From: Mycobacterium sp.
GTDB taxonomy: Bacteria > Actinomycetota > Actinomycetes > Mycobacteriales > Mycobacteriaceae
Direction: 5' to 3'
NCBI GenBank assembly: GCA_023264755.1
Contig: JAHFVB010000058.1
Coordinates: forward strand, 1 to 13,865
DNA: 13,865 nt
Within the stretch, counting starts at the first letter, position 1. Every line of letters starts with the position of its first letter. A model generated the notes under the pieces. That model saw only the letters and a program-made list of their open reading frames with translations. It searched no databases and was not told the origin of the DNA. Shown piece after piece: positions 5,708 through 13,514 of the stretch. A program made the position numbers and the translations under genes.

Positions 5708-7252
5708 ATGACAGAAACCCGCGACCTCCCGCCAGGCGCCCGCGCCGGTGCGGGCGATACCGTCGAAGCCGCCGGCCATCCCGTTGGGGGCGGCGTCATC
5801 AAGGAGGGTTACGACCCCCGGCTGACCAACGAGGACCTCGCTCCGCTCGGCAAGCAGTCCTGGACGTCGTACAACATCTTCGCGTTCTGGATGTCCGACG
5901 TGCACAGCGTCGGTGGCTACGTCACCGCGGGCAGCCTCTTCGCGCTGGGGTTGGCCAGCTGGCAGGTGCTGATCGCGCTGCTGGTCGGCATCACCATCGT
6001 CTACTACCTGTGCAACCTGGTCGCCAAGCCCAGCCAACAGGCCGGGGTGCCCTACCCGGTGGTGTGCCGCAGCCCGTTCGGCGTGCTGGGGGCGAACATC
6101 CCGGCAATCATCCGCGGCCTGATCGCCGTGGCCTGGTACGGCATCCAGACCTACCTGGCCTCGGCGGCGCTGGACGTCGTGCTGCTCAAGCTGTTCCCCG
6201 GCTTGGCTCCGTACGCCGACGTCGACCAGTACGGCTTCACCGGCCTGTCGCTGCTCGGCTGGGGCAGCTTCACGCTCCTGTGGATCCTGCAGGCTGCGGT
6301 GTTCTGGCGCGGCATGGAATCGATCCGCAAGTTCATCGACTTCTGCGGTCCGGCCGTCTACGTCGTGATGTTCATCCTGTGCGGTTACCTGCTGTGGAAG
6401 TCCGGCTGGCACGTCAGCTTGAACCTCGGCGGCGAGAAGAAGGGCAACACGCTGGTCATCATGCTCGGCGCGATCGCGCTGGTGGTGTCCTACTTCTCCG
6501 GCCCGATGCTCAACTTCGGCGACTTCGCCCGCTACGGCAAGAGCTTCCAGGCGGTCAAGAAGGGCAACTTCCTCGGACTTCCGGTCAACTTCCTGGTGTT
6601 CTCCCTGCTGGTGGTCATCACCGCGGCAGCGACGGTGCCCGTCTTCGGCGAACTGCTCACCGACCCGGTGCAGACCGTCGCCAGGATCGACAGCGTGACC
6701 GCAATCGTGTTGGGCGCCTTGACGTTCAGCATCGCCACCATCGGCATCAACATCGTGGCCAACTTCATCTCGCCCGCGTTCGACTTCTCCAACGTCAGCC
6801 CGCAGCGCATCAGCTGGCGGATGGGCGGCATGATCGCCGCCGTCGGTTCGGTACTGCTGACACCGTGGAACCTCTACGGCAATCCGGAGGTCATCCACTA
6901 CACGCTGGAGACGCTCGGCGCGTTCATCGGCCCGCTGTTCGGCGTGCTGCTGGCGGACTTCTATCTGGTGCGCAAGCAGAAGATCGTCGTGGACGACCTG
7001 TTCACCATGTCCAAGACGGCCAACTACTGGTACAAGAACGGGTACAACCCGGCCGCGGTCGTCGCGACGGTGGTGGGCGCCATCCTGGCCATGGCCCCGG
7101 TGCTGCTCGGCGGCCTGGTCTGGGGCATGACCGGCGCGTCGCAGTACAGCTGGTTCATCGGCTGCGGGGTGGCCTTCGGCCTGTACTACCTGCTGGCCAC
7201 TCGCGGCGCATGGAAGATGACCCCACTCAAGGAGGCGGAAGTAGTCGCCTGA
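5708..7252 (+). CDS. NCS1-family permease (cytosine/uracil/allantoin/hydantoin transporter)
   Basis: A 514-residue membrane protein with about 12 hydrophobic helices. It is a secondary transporter for a nucleobase or related heterocycle, probably cation-coupled, in the cytoplasmic membrane. The NCS1 entry motif is clear: NEDLAPLGKQSWTSYNIFAF (~38-57), followed by WMSDVHSVGGY in helix 1. Other typical segments are PYPVVCRSPFGVLGANIPA (~116-134), WYGIQTYLASAAL, FSGPMLNFGDFARYGKS (~263-279), and NFISPAFDFSNVSPQRISWRMGG (~355-377), the last being a strong NCS1 signature. The substrate cannot be told; allantoin, uracil, cytosine and hydantoin carriers share these motifs. No catabolic enzyme gene lies next to it. 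ATG 5708 follows AGGAAG. The gene is downstream of a GntR/FCD gene and ends at a palindromic terminator. Confidence 0.9.
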   Translation: MTETRDLPPGARAGAGDTVEAAGHPVGGGVIKEGYDPRLTNEDLAPLGKQSWTSYNIFAFWMSDVHSVGGYVTAGSLFALGLASWQVLIALLVGITIVYYLCNLVAKPSQQAGVPYPVVCRSPFGVLGANIPAIIRGLIAVAWYGIQTYLASAALDVVLLKLFPGLAPYADVDQYGFTGLSLLGWGSFTLLWILQAAVFWRGMESIRKFIDFCGPAVYVVMFILCGYLLWKSGWHVSLNLGGEKKGNTLVIMLGAIALVVSYFSGPMLNFGDFARYGKSFQAVKKGNFLGLPVNFLVFSLLVVITAAATVPVFGELLTDPVQTVARIDSVTAIVLGALTFSIATIGINIVANFISPAFDFSNVSPQRISWRMGGMIAAVGSVLLTPWNLYGNPEVIHYTLETLGAFIGPLFGVLLADFYLVRKQKIVVDDLFTMSKTANYWYKNGYNPAAVVATVVGAILAMAPVLLGGLVWGMTGASQYSWFIGCGVAFGLYYLLATRGAWKMTPLKEAEVVA

Positions 7253-7268
7253 GCGACCCGCCCCACGC

Positions 7269-7310
7269 GCTACGGCCCGACATTCCACAACTGGAATGTC
7301 GGGCCGTAGC
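7269..7310 (+). terminator. 19-bp perfect hairpin, terminator after the permease gene
   Basis: The arm GCTACGGCCCGACATTCCA (7269-7287) is the exact reverse complement of 7292-7310, with loop CAAC. ATTTCT follows, a weak T-run. It lies 17 bp after the permease stop and should end that transcript. Its right edge runs into the TAGCAT hexamer proposed as the -10 box of the following padR gene, so the two signals share bases. Confidence 0.8.
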
Positions 7311-7312
7311 AT
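7307..7312 (+). promoter_or_regulatory. Candidate -10 hexamer for a leaderless padR gene
   Basis: TAGCAT fits TANNNT and ends 7 nt before GTG 7320. No Shine-Dalgarno sequence is present. The hexamer's first four bases belong to the right arm of the upstream terminator hairpin. Confidence 0.35.
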
Positions 7313-7319
7313 TTCTGCG

Positions 7320-7847
7320 GTGAGCCTTCGAATCGCCGCCCTCGGCCTACTGGCCCAGCATCCCGGCAGTGGCTATGACCTGCTAAGACGCTTCGAACAG
7401 TCGATGGCCAACGTGTGGCCCGCGACCCAGAGCCAGCTCTACGGCGAACTGAACAAGCTGGCCGACGCGGGGCTCATCGAGGTCTCCGAGCTCGGCCCGC
7501 GGGGGCGCAAGGAGTACCGCGTGACGGCGGCCGGCCGGGCCGAGCTGCTGCGCTGGATCAACGATCCGCGCGACGATCCCCCCTCGCGGCGCCCCGACCT
7601 GTTGCGCGTCTTCCTGCTCGGACAGGCCCCGGCCGCCGACGCCCGCACCTACGTCACGACCTTCGCCGACCGGGCGGAGGCAGACCTGAAAAGGTTTGAG
7701 CACCTTCGCGATTCGATTGATTGGACGGAAGACGACGCCAGCTTCTTCAGCCGTGCCGCCCTGGAGTACGGGCTCCGCCATGCCGCCATGGAGGCCGACT
7801 GGGCGCGCTGGCTACTGGCGGCCATCGAGCAGCGGGCACAAAAGTAG
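7320..7847 (+). CDS. PadR-family transcriptional regulator with C-terminal Vir-type domain
   Basis: A 175-residue regulator. The PadR winged helix covers ~1-80: LRIAALGLLAQHPGSGYDLLRRFEQS, then VWPATQSQLYGELNKLADAGLIEV, and the beta wing GRKEYRVTAAGRAELLRWI. The C-terminal half is a helical dimerisation domain of the kind found in PadR subfamily proteins of ~175-190 residues (Vir domain), ending in EADWARWLLAAIEQRAQK. GTG 7320 was chosen because the family starts with LR-x-AALGLL; an ATG at 7296 would add eight residues coded by the terminator hairpin. The ligand is unknown; relatives respond to phenolic acids or drugs. A second, different PadR gene follows after 93 bp with its own promoter. 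No efflux or decarboxylase gene adjoins it. Confidence 0.87.
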   Translation: MSLRIAALGLLAQHPGSGYDLLRRFEQSMANVWPATQSQLYGELNKLADAGLIEVSELGPRGRKEYRVTAAGRAELLRWINDPRDDPPSRRPDLLRVFLLGQAPAADARTYVTTFADRAEADLKRFEHLRDSIDWTEDDASFFSRAALEYGLRHAAMEADWARWLLAAIEQRAQK

Positions 7848-7860
7848 TCCCGTCAAAAGA

Positions 7861-7889
7861 TTGCATCGCGATAGTTTCCGATATATCGT
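7861..7889 (+). promoter_or_regulatory. Promoter of the second padR gene (-35 TTGCAT, -10 TATCGT)
   Basis: TTGCAT (7861-7866) and TATCGT (7884-7889) are separated by 17 bp, the optimal spacing for the principal sigma factor. Initiation near 7896 would leave a leader of about 45 nt with the AGGAG ribosome binding site at 7928-7932, 8 nt before ATG 7941. It is the best-formed promoter in the window. Confidence 0.65.
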
Positions 7890-7902
7890 CAACGTATCGG
7901 AA
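7876..7902. promoter_or_regulatory. Inverted-repeat operator over the second padR promoter
   Basis: TTCCGATA (7876-7883) and TATCGGAA (7895-7902) form a perfect 8-bp inverted repeat with an 11-nt spacer. Inside lies a smaller perfect palindrome, CGATATATCG (7879-7888). Both cover the -10 box and the expected start site, so a repressor bound here would block initiation. Many PadR proteins autoregulate through AT-rich palindromes of this kind, which makes the downstream PadR the likely ligand; the upstream PadR is an alternative. Confidence 0.65.
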
Positions 7903-7940
7903 GCGCACTTGGCGTTTCCCCACCCTTAGGAGAAACACCC

Positions 7941-8669
7941 ATGAACACCCCATTCACTCCCCCAAATGGACCCTTCGGACCGGCTACCGCCGGCGGCTTC
8001 GGATTCGGCCCGTTCGATCGGCGCGCCCCCCACGGGCAACGCCGTCGGGCCCGCCGCGAGTTCCGCGACCACGTGCTGGGCCACCGCGACGAGCTCCACG
8101 ACCACCTCGCCGAGCATGCGGCCGACGCCGGCTTCGGCCCCGGCCGCGGCTTCGGCGGACCCGGTTTCGGCGGCCCCGGCTTCGGCTTCCCTCCGGGTGG
8201 CCGGCGCGGCGGCAGGCGTGGCGGAGGCCGCGGCAGGCGCGGTGACGTACGGGCCGCCATTCTCACGCTGCTCGTCGAGCGGCCCATGCACGGCTACGAG
8301 ATGATCCAGGAGATCGCCGAGCGCAGCCAGGAACTGTGGAAGCCCAGCCCGGGCTCGGTCTACCCGACCCTGCAGCTGCTGGTCGACGAAGGCCTGATCG
8401 TGGGCACCGACAGCGACGGCAGCAAGAAGCTCTTCGAGCTCACCGACGCCGGCCGGGCCGCCGCCGAGAAGATCGAAACGGCTCCCTGGGACGAGATCAC
8501 CGAAGGTGCCGACCCTGGCGCGGTCAGCCTGCGCAACGCCGTCGGCCAGCTGATGGGCGCGGTCAAGCAGTCCTTCTTCGCGGCCAATGCCGACCAGCAG
8601 AAGCGCATTGCCGACGTCGTCAACAACGCCCGCAAGGAGATCTACCAGATCCTCGGCGAGGCCGAGTAA
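7941..8669 (+). CDS. PadR-family transcriptional regulator with Gly/Phe/Arg-rich N-terminal extension
   Basis: A 242-residue regulator with an unusual layout. Residues ~1-100 form an extension: Pro/Gly-rich start, a basic/acidic helix (RRRARREFRDHVLGHRDELHDHL), then a low-complexity Gly-Phe-Pro stretch (~63-86) with repeated GFGGP units and an Arg/Gly run (RRGGRRGGGRGRRG). The PadR winged helix follows (~101-180): DVRAAILTLLVERPMHGYEMIQEI, LWKPSPGSVYPTLQLLVDEGLI and the wing SKKLFELTDAGRAAA. The end is a short helical tail. Actinobacteria commonly carry PadR proteins with such GF-rich heads. The disordered basic segment may add non-specific DNA contact, which is inference. The start ATG 7941 has AGGAG at 8 nt. 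It is monocistronic, with its own promoter, probable autoregulatory operator and a hairpin terminator. Confidence 0.9.
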   Translation: MNTPFTPPNGPFGPATAGGFGFGPFDRRAPHGQRRRARREFRDHVLGHRDELHDHLAEHAADAGFGPGRGFGGPGFGGPGFGFPPGGRRGGRRGGGRGRRGDVRAAILTLLVERPMHGYEMIQEIAERSQELWKPSPGSVYPTLQLLVDEGLIVGTDSDGSKKLFELTDAGRAAAEKIETAPWDEITEGADPGAVSLRNAVGQLMGAVKQSFFAANADQQKRIADVVNNARKEIYQILGEAE

Positions 8670-9638
<969 letters not shown>

Positions 9639-9640
9639 CC

Positions 9641-9693
9641 GTGATTTGTGCACCCGCGGGCGCGCTGAGCGCGCCCGCGGGTGCACAAATCAC
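9641..9693. terminator. 53-bp palindrome, bidirectional terminator between convergent genes
   Basis: Bases 9641-9666 and 9668-9693 are exact reverse complements around one central base, giving a 26-bp stem, slightly less once a real loop forms. The outer arm GTGATTTGTGCAC is mixed; the inner arm is almost pure G/C and itself contains the palindromes CCCGCGGG and GCGCGC. It begins 2 bp after the reductase stop. On the other strand it overlaps the ancestral TGA stop of glpK (9690-9692). It is well placed to end both convergent transcripts. Confidence 0.85.
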
Positions 9694-9770
9694 TGGACGT
9701 CGACCCAGTCGAGGGTGCGCTTGACGGCCTTCTGCCAGCCCTCGTATCCGGCGGCCCGCTGGTCGTCGGA
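9690..9770 (-). pseudogene. Detached C-terminal coding remnant of glpK downstream of an amber codon
   Basis: Reading on past the TAG at 9773-9771 in the glpK frame gives 26 residues beginning SDDQRAAGYEGW and ending RTLDWVDVQ before TGA at 9692-9690. This is the expected C-terminal tail of mycobacterial GlpK, which in M. tuberculosis (from memory) ends RTLDWVDVS. No frameshift is present; the single stop codon is the only lesion. The conserved sequence shows that the nonsense change is recent, is read through, or is a sequence error. Confidence 0.85.
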
Positions 9771-11207
9771 CTACTCGGGCGTCCAGCGCTTGTCCTCCTG
9801 CCAGTTGGCCCGCAGGTCATCCGGGCCGGCCCAGAATCCGACGGCCAGGCCCGCCGCGTAGGCCGCTCCGAGCGCGGTGGTCTCCGCCACGACCGGCTTG
9901 ACCACGTCGACGCCCAACACGTCGGACTGGATCTGCATGCACAAGTCGTTGGCCGTGACGCCGCCGTCGACCTTCAACACCTCGAGGTGTACACCGGAAT
10001 CGGCCTCCATGGCATCGACCACGTCGCGGCTCTGGTAGCAGATGGCCTCCAGGGTCGCCCGCGCCACGTGGGCGTTGGTGTTGAAGCGGGACAGCCCGAC
10101 GATCGCCCCGCGCGCGTCGGACCGCCAGTAGGGGGCGAACAGGCCGGAGAACGCGGGCACGAAGTACACACCGCCGTTGTCGGAGACCTGCCGCGCGAGC
10201 GACTCGCTTTGCGACGCCCCGCTGATGATGCCCAGCTGGTCGCGCAGCCACTGCACCGCCGAACCGGTCACGGCGATCGAACCCTCAAGTGCGTAAACGG
10301 GTTTCGCGTCACCGAACTGGTAGCAGACGGTGGTCAGCAGCCCGTGCTCGGACCGCACGATCTGCTCGCCGGTATTCAGCAGCAGGAAATTGCCCGTGCC
10401 GTAGGTGTTCTTGGCCTCCCCCGCCCGCAGGCACACCTGCCCCACCATGGCGGCCTGTTGGTCGCCGAGGATGCCGGTGATTGCGACCTCGCCGCCGAGC
10501 GGGCCGTCCGCCCGCGTCATCCCGTAGGCCTGCGGCAGCGACGACGGCTTGATCTCGGGCAGCATCTGAACGGGAATGCCGAAGAACGACAACAACTCCT
10601 CGTCCCAGTCCAGCGTCTCGAGGTTCATCAGCATGGTCCGGCTGGCGTTGGTGACGTCGGTAACGTGCACCCCGCCGCGCGGCCCCCCGGTGAGGTTCCA
10701 CACCACCCAGGTGTCGGCGGTGCCGAAGATCGCGTCACCGCGCTCGGCGGCCGCGCGCACCCCGTCGACGTTCTCCAGGATCCACTGCACCTTGCCCGCC
10801 GAGAAGTACGTCGCGGGCGGCAGCCCGGCCTTCTGCCGGATTACGTCCCCCCGCCCGTCGCGGTCGAGCGCCGAGGCGATCCGGTCGGTCCTGGTGTCCT
10901 GCCACACGATCGCGTTGTAATACGGCCGGCCGGTGCGCCGGTTCCACACCAGCGCCGTCTCGCGCTGATTGGTGATGCCGAGGGCGACGACGTCGGCCGC
11001 CGTCAGGTTGGTCGAATTCAGCGCCGACATCAGCACCGACTCGGTGCGTTCGGCGATCTCCACGGGGTTGTGCTCGACCCAGCCCGCCTTCGGCAGTATC
11101 TGCTCGTGTTCGAGCTGATGACGGCCGACCTCGGCGCCGTCGTGGTCGAAGATCATGCACCGGGTGCTGGTGGTGCCCTGGTCGATGGCGACGACGAACT
11201 CAGCCAC
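9771..11207 (-). CDS. glpK: Glycerol kinase, truncated at the C-terminus by an in-frame amber codon
   Basis: An FGGY-family kinase that phosphorylates glycerol with ATP to sn-glycerol 3-phosphate in the cytoplasm. The N-terminal phosphate-binding loop is DQGTTSTR (9-16); other marks are GITNQRET (77-84), WQDTR (102-106), the catalytic Asp249 in [24 protein letters not shown] (267-280), and the ATP-site [13 protein letters not shown]. The product is 478 residues because codon 479 is TAG; the unbroken frame to 9690 would give about 505, the normal length. The missing tail includes the last helix of the C-terminal domain, so activity is uncertain. GTG 11207 follows AAGGAG by five bases. No glpF or glpD adjoins it, and the gene is probably a single transcription unit divergent from the methyltransferase gene. 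The identification is secure; functionality is not. Confidence 0.9.
   Translation of the reverse strand: MAEFVVAIDQGTTSTRCMIFDHDGAEVGRHQLEHEQILPKAGWVEHNPVEIAERTESVLMSALNSTNLTAADVVALGITNQRETALVWNRRTGRPYYNAIVWQDTRTDRIASALDRDGRGDVIRQKAGLPPATYFSAGKVQWILENVDGVRAAAERGDAIFGTADTWVVWNLTGGPRGGVHVTDVTNASRTMLMNLETLDWDEELLSFFGIPVQMLPEIKPSSLPQAYGMTRADGPLGGEVAITGILGDQQAAMVGQVCLRAGEAKNTYGTGNFLLLNTGEQIVRSEHGLLTTVCYQFGDAKPVYALEGSIAVTGSAVQWLRDQLGIISGASQSESLARQVSDNGGVYFVPAFSGLFAPYWRSDARGAIVGLSRFNTNAHVARATLEAICYQSRDVVDAMEADSGVHLEVLKVDGGVTANDLCMQIQSDVLGVDVVKPVVAETTALGAAYAAGLAVGFWAGPDDLRANWQEDKRWTPE
10683..10688 (-). repeat. Six-base G tract within glpK
   Basis: The coding strand reads ACC GGG GGG CC at residues ~173-176 (NLTGGPRGG). 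From memory this is the place of the homopolymer in M. tuberculosis glpK where reversible frameshifts cause drug-tolerant variants; there the tract is seven bases. A second C6/G6 run occurs near 10850-10856. The frame is intact at both runs here. Confidence 0.7.
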
Positions 11208-11245
11208 TGGTCTCCTTGTCCGGTTACGGGGTCCAGTCGTCCATC

Positions 11246-12019
11246 ATGGACTACATGACCAAGGCGTTAGGCGACATCGCGCGCATGCCCCGCGGCGGCC
11301 CGAACGCGTCGTGCCTGGATCGGGCCCTGCAGACCGACTGCGCGGAGTATCTCGACCGAACTGACGTCGACCCCAAGATCAAGCGCAGCGTCGTAACGGC
11401 GTTGGAGCGCACCGGCGAATGGTTCGGCACCCACGAGAGGTTCGCGCAGCTGGTCCTCGAGGAAGTCGCCGAGGTGCCCGACCCGCGCTTGCTGGAGCTC
11501 GGCTCCGGACACGGCGGACTGTCGGCCAAGCTGCTGGAAATGCATCCCACGGCTCGGCTGACCGTCACCGACGTCGAACCCGACTCGGTCGCCGCGATGG
11601 CCGCCGGCGAGCTCGGCGCGCACCCCCGCGCCGTCGTCCGCAACATGGACGCGACGGCGATCGACGCGGCCGACGGGGCCTTCGACCTTGCGGTGTTCGC
11701 GCTGTCGTTTCACCACTTGCCGCCGCCGGCGGCGGTCCGGGTGTTCGCCGAGGGCACCCGGGTAGCCACGAAGCTGGTGATCATCGACCTGCCCCGGCCG
11801 CCCGCCCCGCTGCACCTGCTGCGGCTGGCGACGATGTTGCCGCTGGCACCGTTCGTGCCGTTCGTGCACGACGGTGTCATCAGCTCGCTGCGCAGCTACA
11901 GTCCGTCGGCGCTGCGCGCGCTGGCCGAATACGCCGGGGTCGACGTGGAGTTGCGAGGCGGGTTGCTCAGTCCGCAGGTGGCGATGGGCGACACGCCGTT
12001 AGGCTCGCCTGGTGGGTGA
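11246..12019 (+). CDS. Class I SAM-dependent methyltransferase
   Basis: A 257-residue soluble protein from ATG 11246. The Rossmann-fold methyltransferase core is clear: motif I LLELGSGHGGLSAKLLE (82-98), the acidic end of strand 2 in TVTDVEPDS (106-114), VVRNMDATAID (130-140), and motif IV/post-IV FDLAVFALSFHHLPPPAAVR (146-165). The ~60-residue N-terminal helical cap probably shapes the substrate pocket. The substrate is unknown; no catalytic signature for rRNA, lipid or quinone methylation is recognisable. From memory it resembles M. tuberculosis Rv3699, which also lies near glpK. ATG 11255 and TTG 11216 are alternative starts and none has a good Shine-Dalgarno sequence. Its stop overlaps the start of the GCS2-family gene by 8 bp, so the two are translationally coupled. 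Only 38 bp separate it from divergent glpK. Confidence 0.85.
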   Translation: MDYMTKALGDIARMPRGGPNASCLDRALQTDCAEYLDRTDVDPKIKRSVVTALERTGEWFGTHERFAQLVLEEVAEVPDPRLLELGSGHGGLSAKLLEMHPTARLTVTDVEPDSVAAMAAGELGAHPRAVVRNMDATAIDAADGAFDLAVFALSFHHLPPPAAVRVFAEGTRVATKLVIIDLPRPPAPLHLLRLATMLPLAPFVPFVHDGVISSLRSYSPSALRALAEYAGVDVELRGGLLSPQVAMGDTPLGSPGG

Positions 12020-13514
12020 CGACGTCACACAGACGACCTTCAGCCGGGCGCACCGCCGGGAGTACCGGCGCAAGGTCGCGCTGAGTCTGGACGTCTTCGA
12101 GACGATGCTGCACGAGGCGAGCTTCGAACCCGGCCTGCCGATGACCGGCATGGAAATCGAGTGCAACCTGGTCGACGCCGAGTATCAGCCGGCCATGAGC
12201 AACGCCGACGTGCTGGCCTCCATCGCCGATCCGGCCTATCAGACCGAATTGGGCGCCTACAACATCGAATTCAACGTGCCGCCGCGCCCGCTGCCAGGCC
12301 GCACCGGGTTCGAGCTGGAAGCCGAGATCCGCGCCAGCCTGAACGCGGCCGAATCCAGGGCCGACGACGACGGCGCCCACATCGTGATGATCGGCATCCT
12401 GCCGACGCTGATGCCCGAGCATCTGAACGGCGATTGGATGAGCTCCTCGACCCGGTACCAGGCGCTCAACGACTCGATCTTCACCGCCCGCGGCGAGGAC
12501 ATCGACATCGACATCGACGGGCCCGAGCCGCTGAGCCTGCAGTCGGCGTCGATAGCGCCCGAATCCGCCTGCACCAGCATGCAATTACACCTGCAGGTGG
12601 CGCCGGCCAGCTTCGCTCGGTACTGGAATGCCGCCCAGTTGCTGGCCGGTCCGCAACTGGCACTCGGCGCGAATTCACCGTACTTCTTCGGCCACCAACT
12701 GTGGTCGGAGACCCGCATCGAACTGTTCGCGCAAGCCACCGACACCCGGCCCGAGGAGCTCAAGGCGCAGGGCGTACGCCCGCGAGTGTGGTTCGGGGAA
12801 CGCTGGATAACGTCGATATTCGACCTCTTCGAGGAGAACGTGCGCTACTTCCCGTCGCTGCTGCCGGAGCTCTCCGACGAGGACCCCGTGGCCGAGTTGG
12901 CGGCCGGACGCACGCCGACGCTGTCCGAACTGCGGCTGCACAACGGCACGATCTACCGCTGGAACCGGCCGGTGTACGACGTCGTCACGACCGACGGAGT
13001 CGCCCGTCCACACCTTCGCGTCGAGAACCGCGTGCTGCCCGCCGGCCCGACGGTGTTGGACATGATGGCGAACTCGGCGTTCTACTACGGGCTGCTGCGC
13101 GCGCTTTCCGACGAGGATCGGCCGGTGTGGACCCAGATGAGTTTCGCTGCGGCCGAACAGAACTTCGTCGCCGCGGCCCGGCACGGCCTGGACGCGCAGT
13201 TCTATTGGCCCGGGTTGGGCCGCGTCGCACCGGACGAGTTGGTGCTGCGTCAACTGCTGCCCATGGCCTACGAGGGACTGCGCAGCTGGGACGTCGCACC
13301 CGAGGTGCGCGACCGCTTCCTCGGCGTCATCGAAGGCCGCGCGAAGTCGGGGCGCAACGGCTCGACCTGGCAGGTGGCGACGGTGCACGCGTTGCAGGAA
13401 CGCGGACTGACCCGGCCGCAGGCGCTGGCCGAGATGCTGCGGCTGTACTGCGAGCGGATGCACAGCAACGAGCCCGTCCACACCTGGGACGGCCCGGACG
13501 GTGGCCGGTCGTGA
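12012..13514 (+). CDS. GCS2-family glutamate-cysteine ligase-like carboxylate-amine ligase
   Basis: A 500-residue ATP-dependent ligase of the glutamine synthetase/GCS2 fold, expected to activate a gamma-carboxylate (glutamate in studied members) and join it to an amine. Visible family elements are TGMEIECNLVD (45-55, metal-binding Glu48 and Glu50), YQTELGAYNIEFNVPP (76-91, Glu79 and Glu86), ESACTSMQLHLQV (~188-200), GANSPYFFGHQLWSETRIEL (~220-239) and HLRVENRVLPAGPT. It is clearly longer than YbdK-type enzymes (~370 residues), and differs from EgtA, the ergothioneine-pathway ligase. Proteins of this length are widespread in actinobacteria and often annotated glutamate-cysteine ligase without proof. 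GTG 12012 lies inside the methyltransferase gene and the stop overlaps the lipoprotein start, so the three genes form one operon. The actual substrates are unknown. Confidence 0.85.
   Translation: MGDDVTQTTFSRAHRREYRRKVALSLDVFETMLHEASFEPGLPMTGMEIECNLVDAEYQPAMSNADVLASIADPAYQTELGAYNIEFNVPPRPLPGRTGFELEAEIRASLNAAESRADDDGAHIVMIGILPTLMPEHLNGDWMSSSTRYQALNDSIFTARGEDIDIDIDGPEPLSLQSASIAPESACTSMQLHLQVAPASFARYWNAAQLLAGPQLALGANSPYFFGHQLWSETRIELFAQATDTRPEELKAQGVRPRVWFGERWITSIFDLFEENVRYFPSLLPELSDEDPVAELAAGRTPTLSELRLHNGTIYRWNRPVYDVVTTDGVARPHLRVENRVLPAGPTVLDMMANSAFYYGLLRALSDEDRPVWTQMSFAAAEQNFVAAARHGLDAQFYWPGLGRVAPDELVLRQLLPMAYEGLRSWDVAPEVRDRFLGVIEGRAKSGRNGSTWQVATVHALQERGLTRPQALAEMLRLYCERMHSNEPVHTWDGPDGGRS

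Noticed and set aside
5501..7312. 603-codon open frame on the minus strand opposite the permease
   Set aside because: The translation is rich in Arg, Gln, His and Asp with no hydrophobic core or domain, the typical mirror of a GC-rich gene.
9681..11258. 525-codon open frame on the plus strand opposite glpK
   Set aside because: It is antisense to a well-recognised kinase; the sequence is His/Gly/Arg-rich without motifs.
12498..12518. GACATC hexamer repeat (3.5 units) in the GCS2-family gene
   Set aside because: It encodes DIDIDID within an intact, conserved region. The run is too short and in frame to treat as a functional repeat, though it could vary in length.
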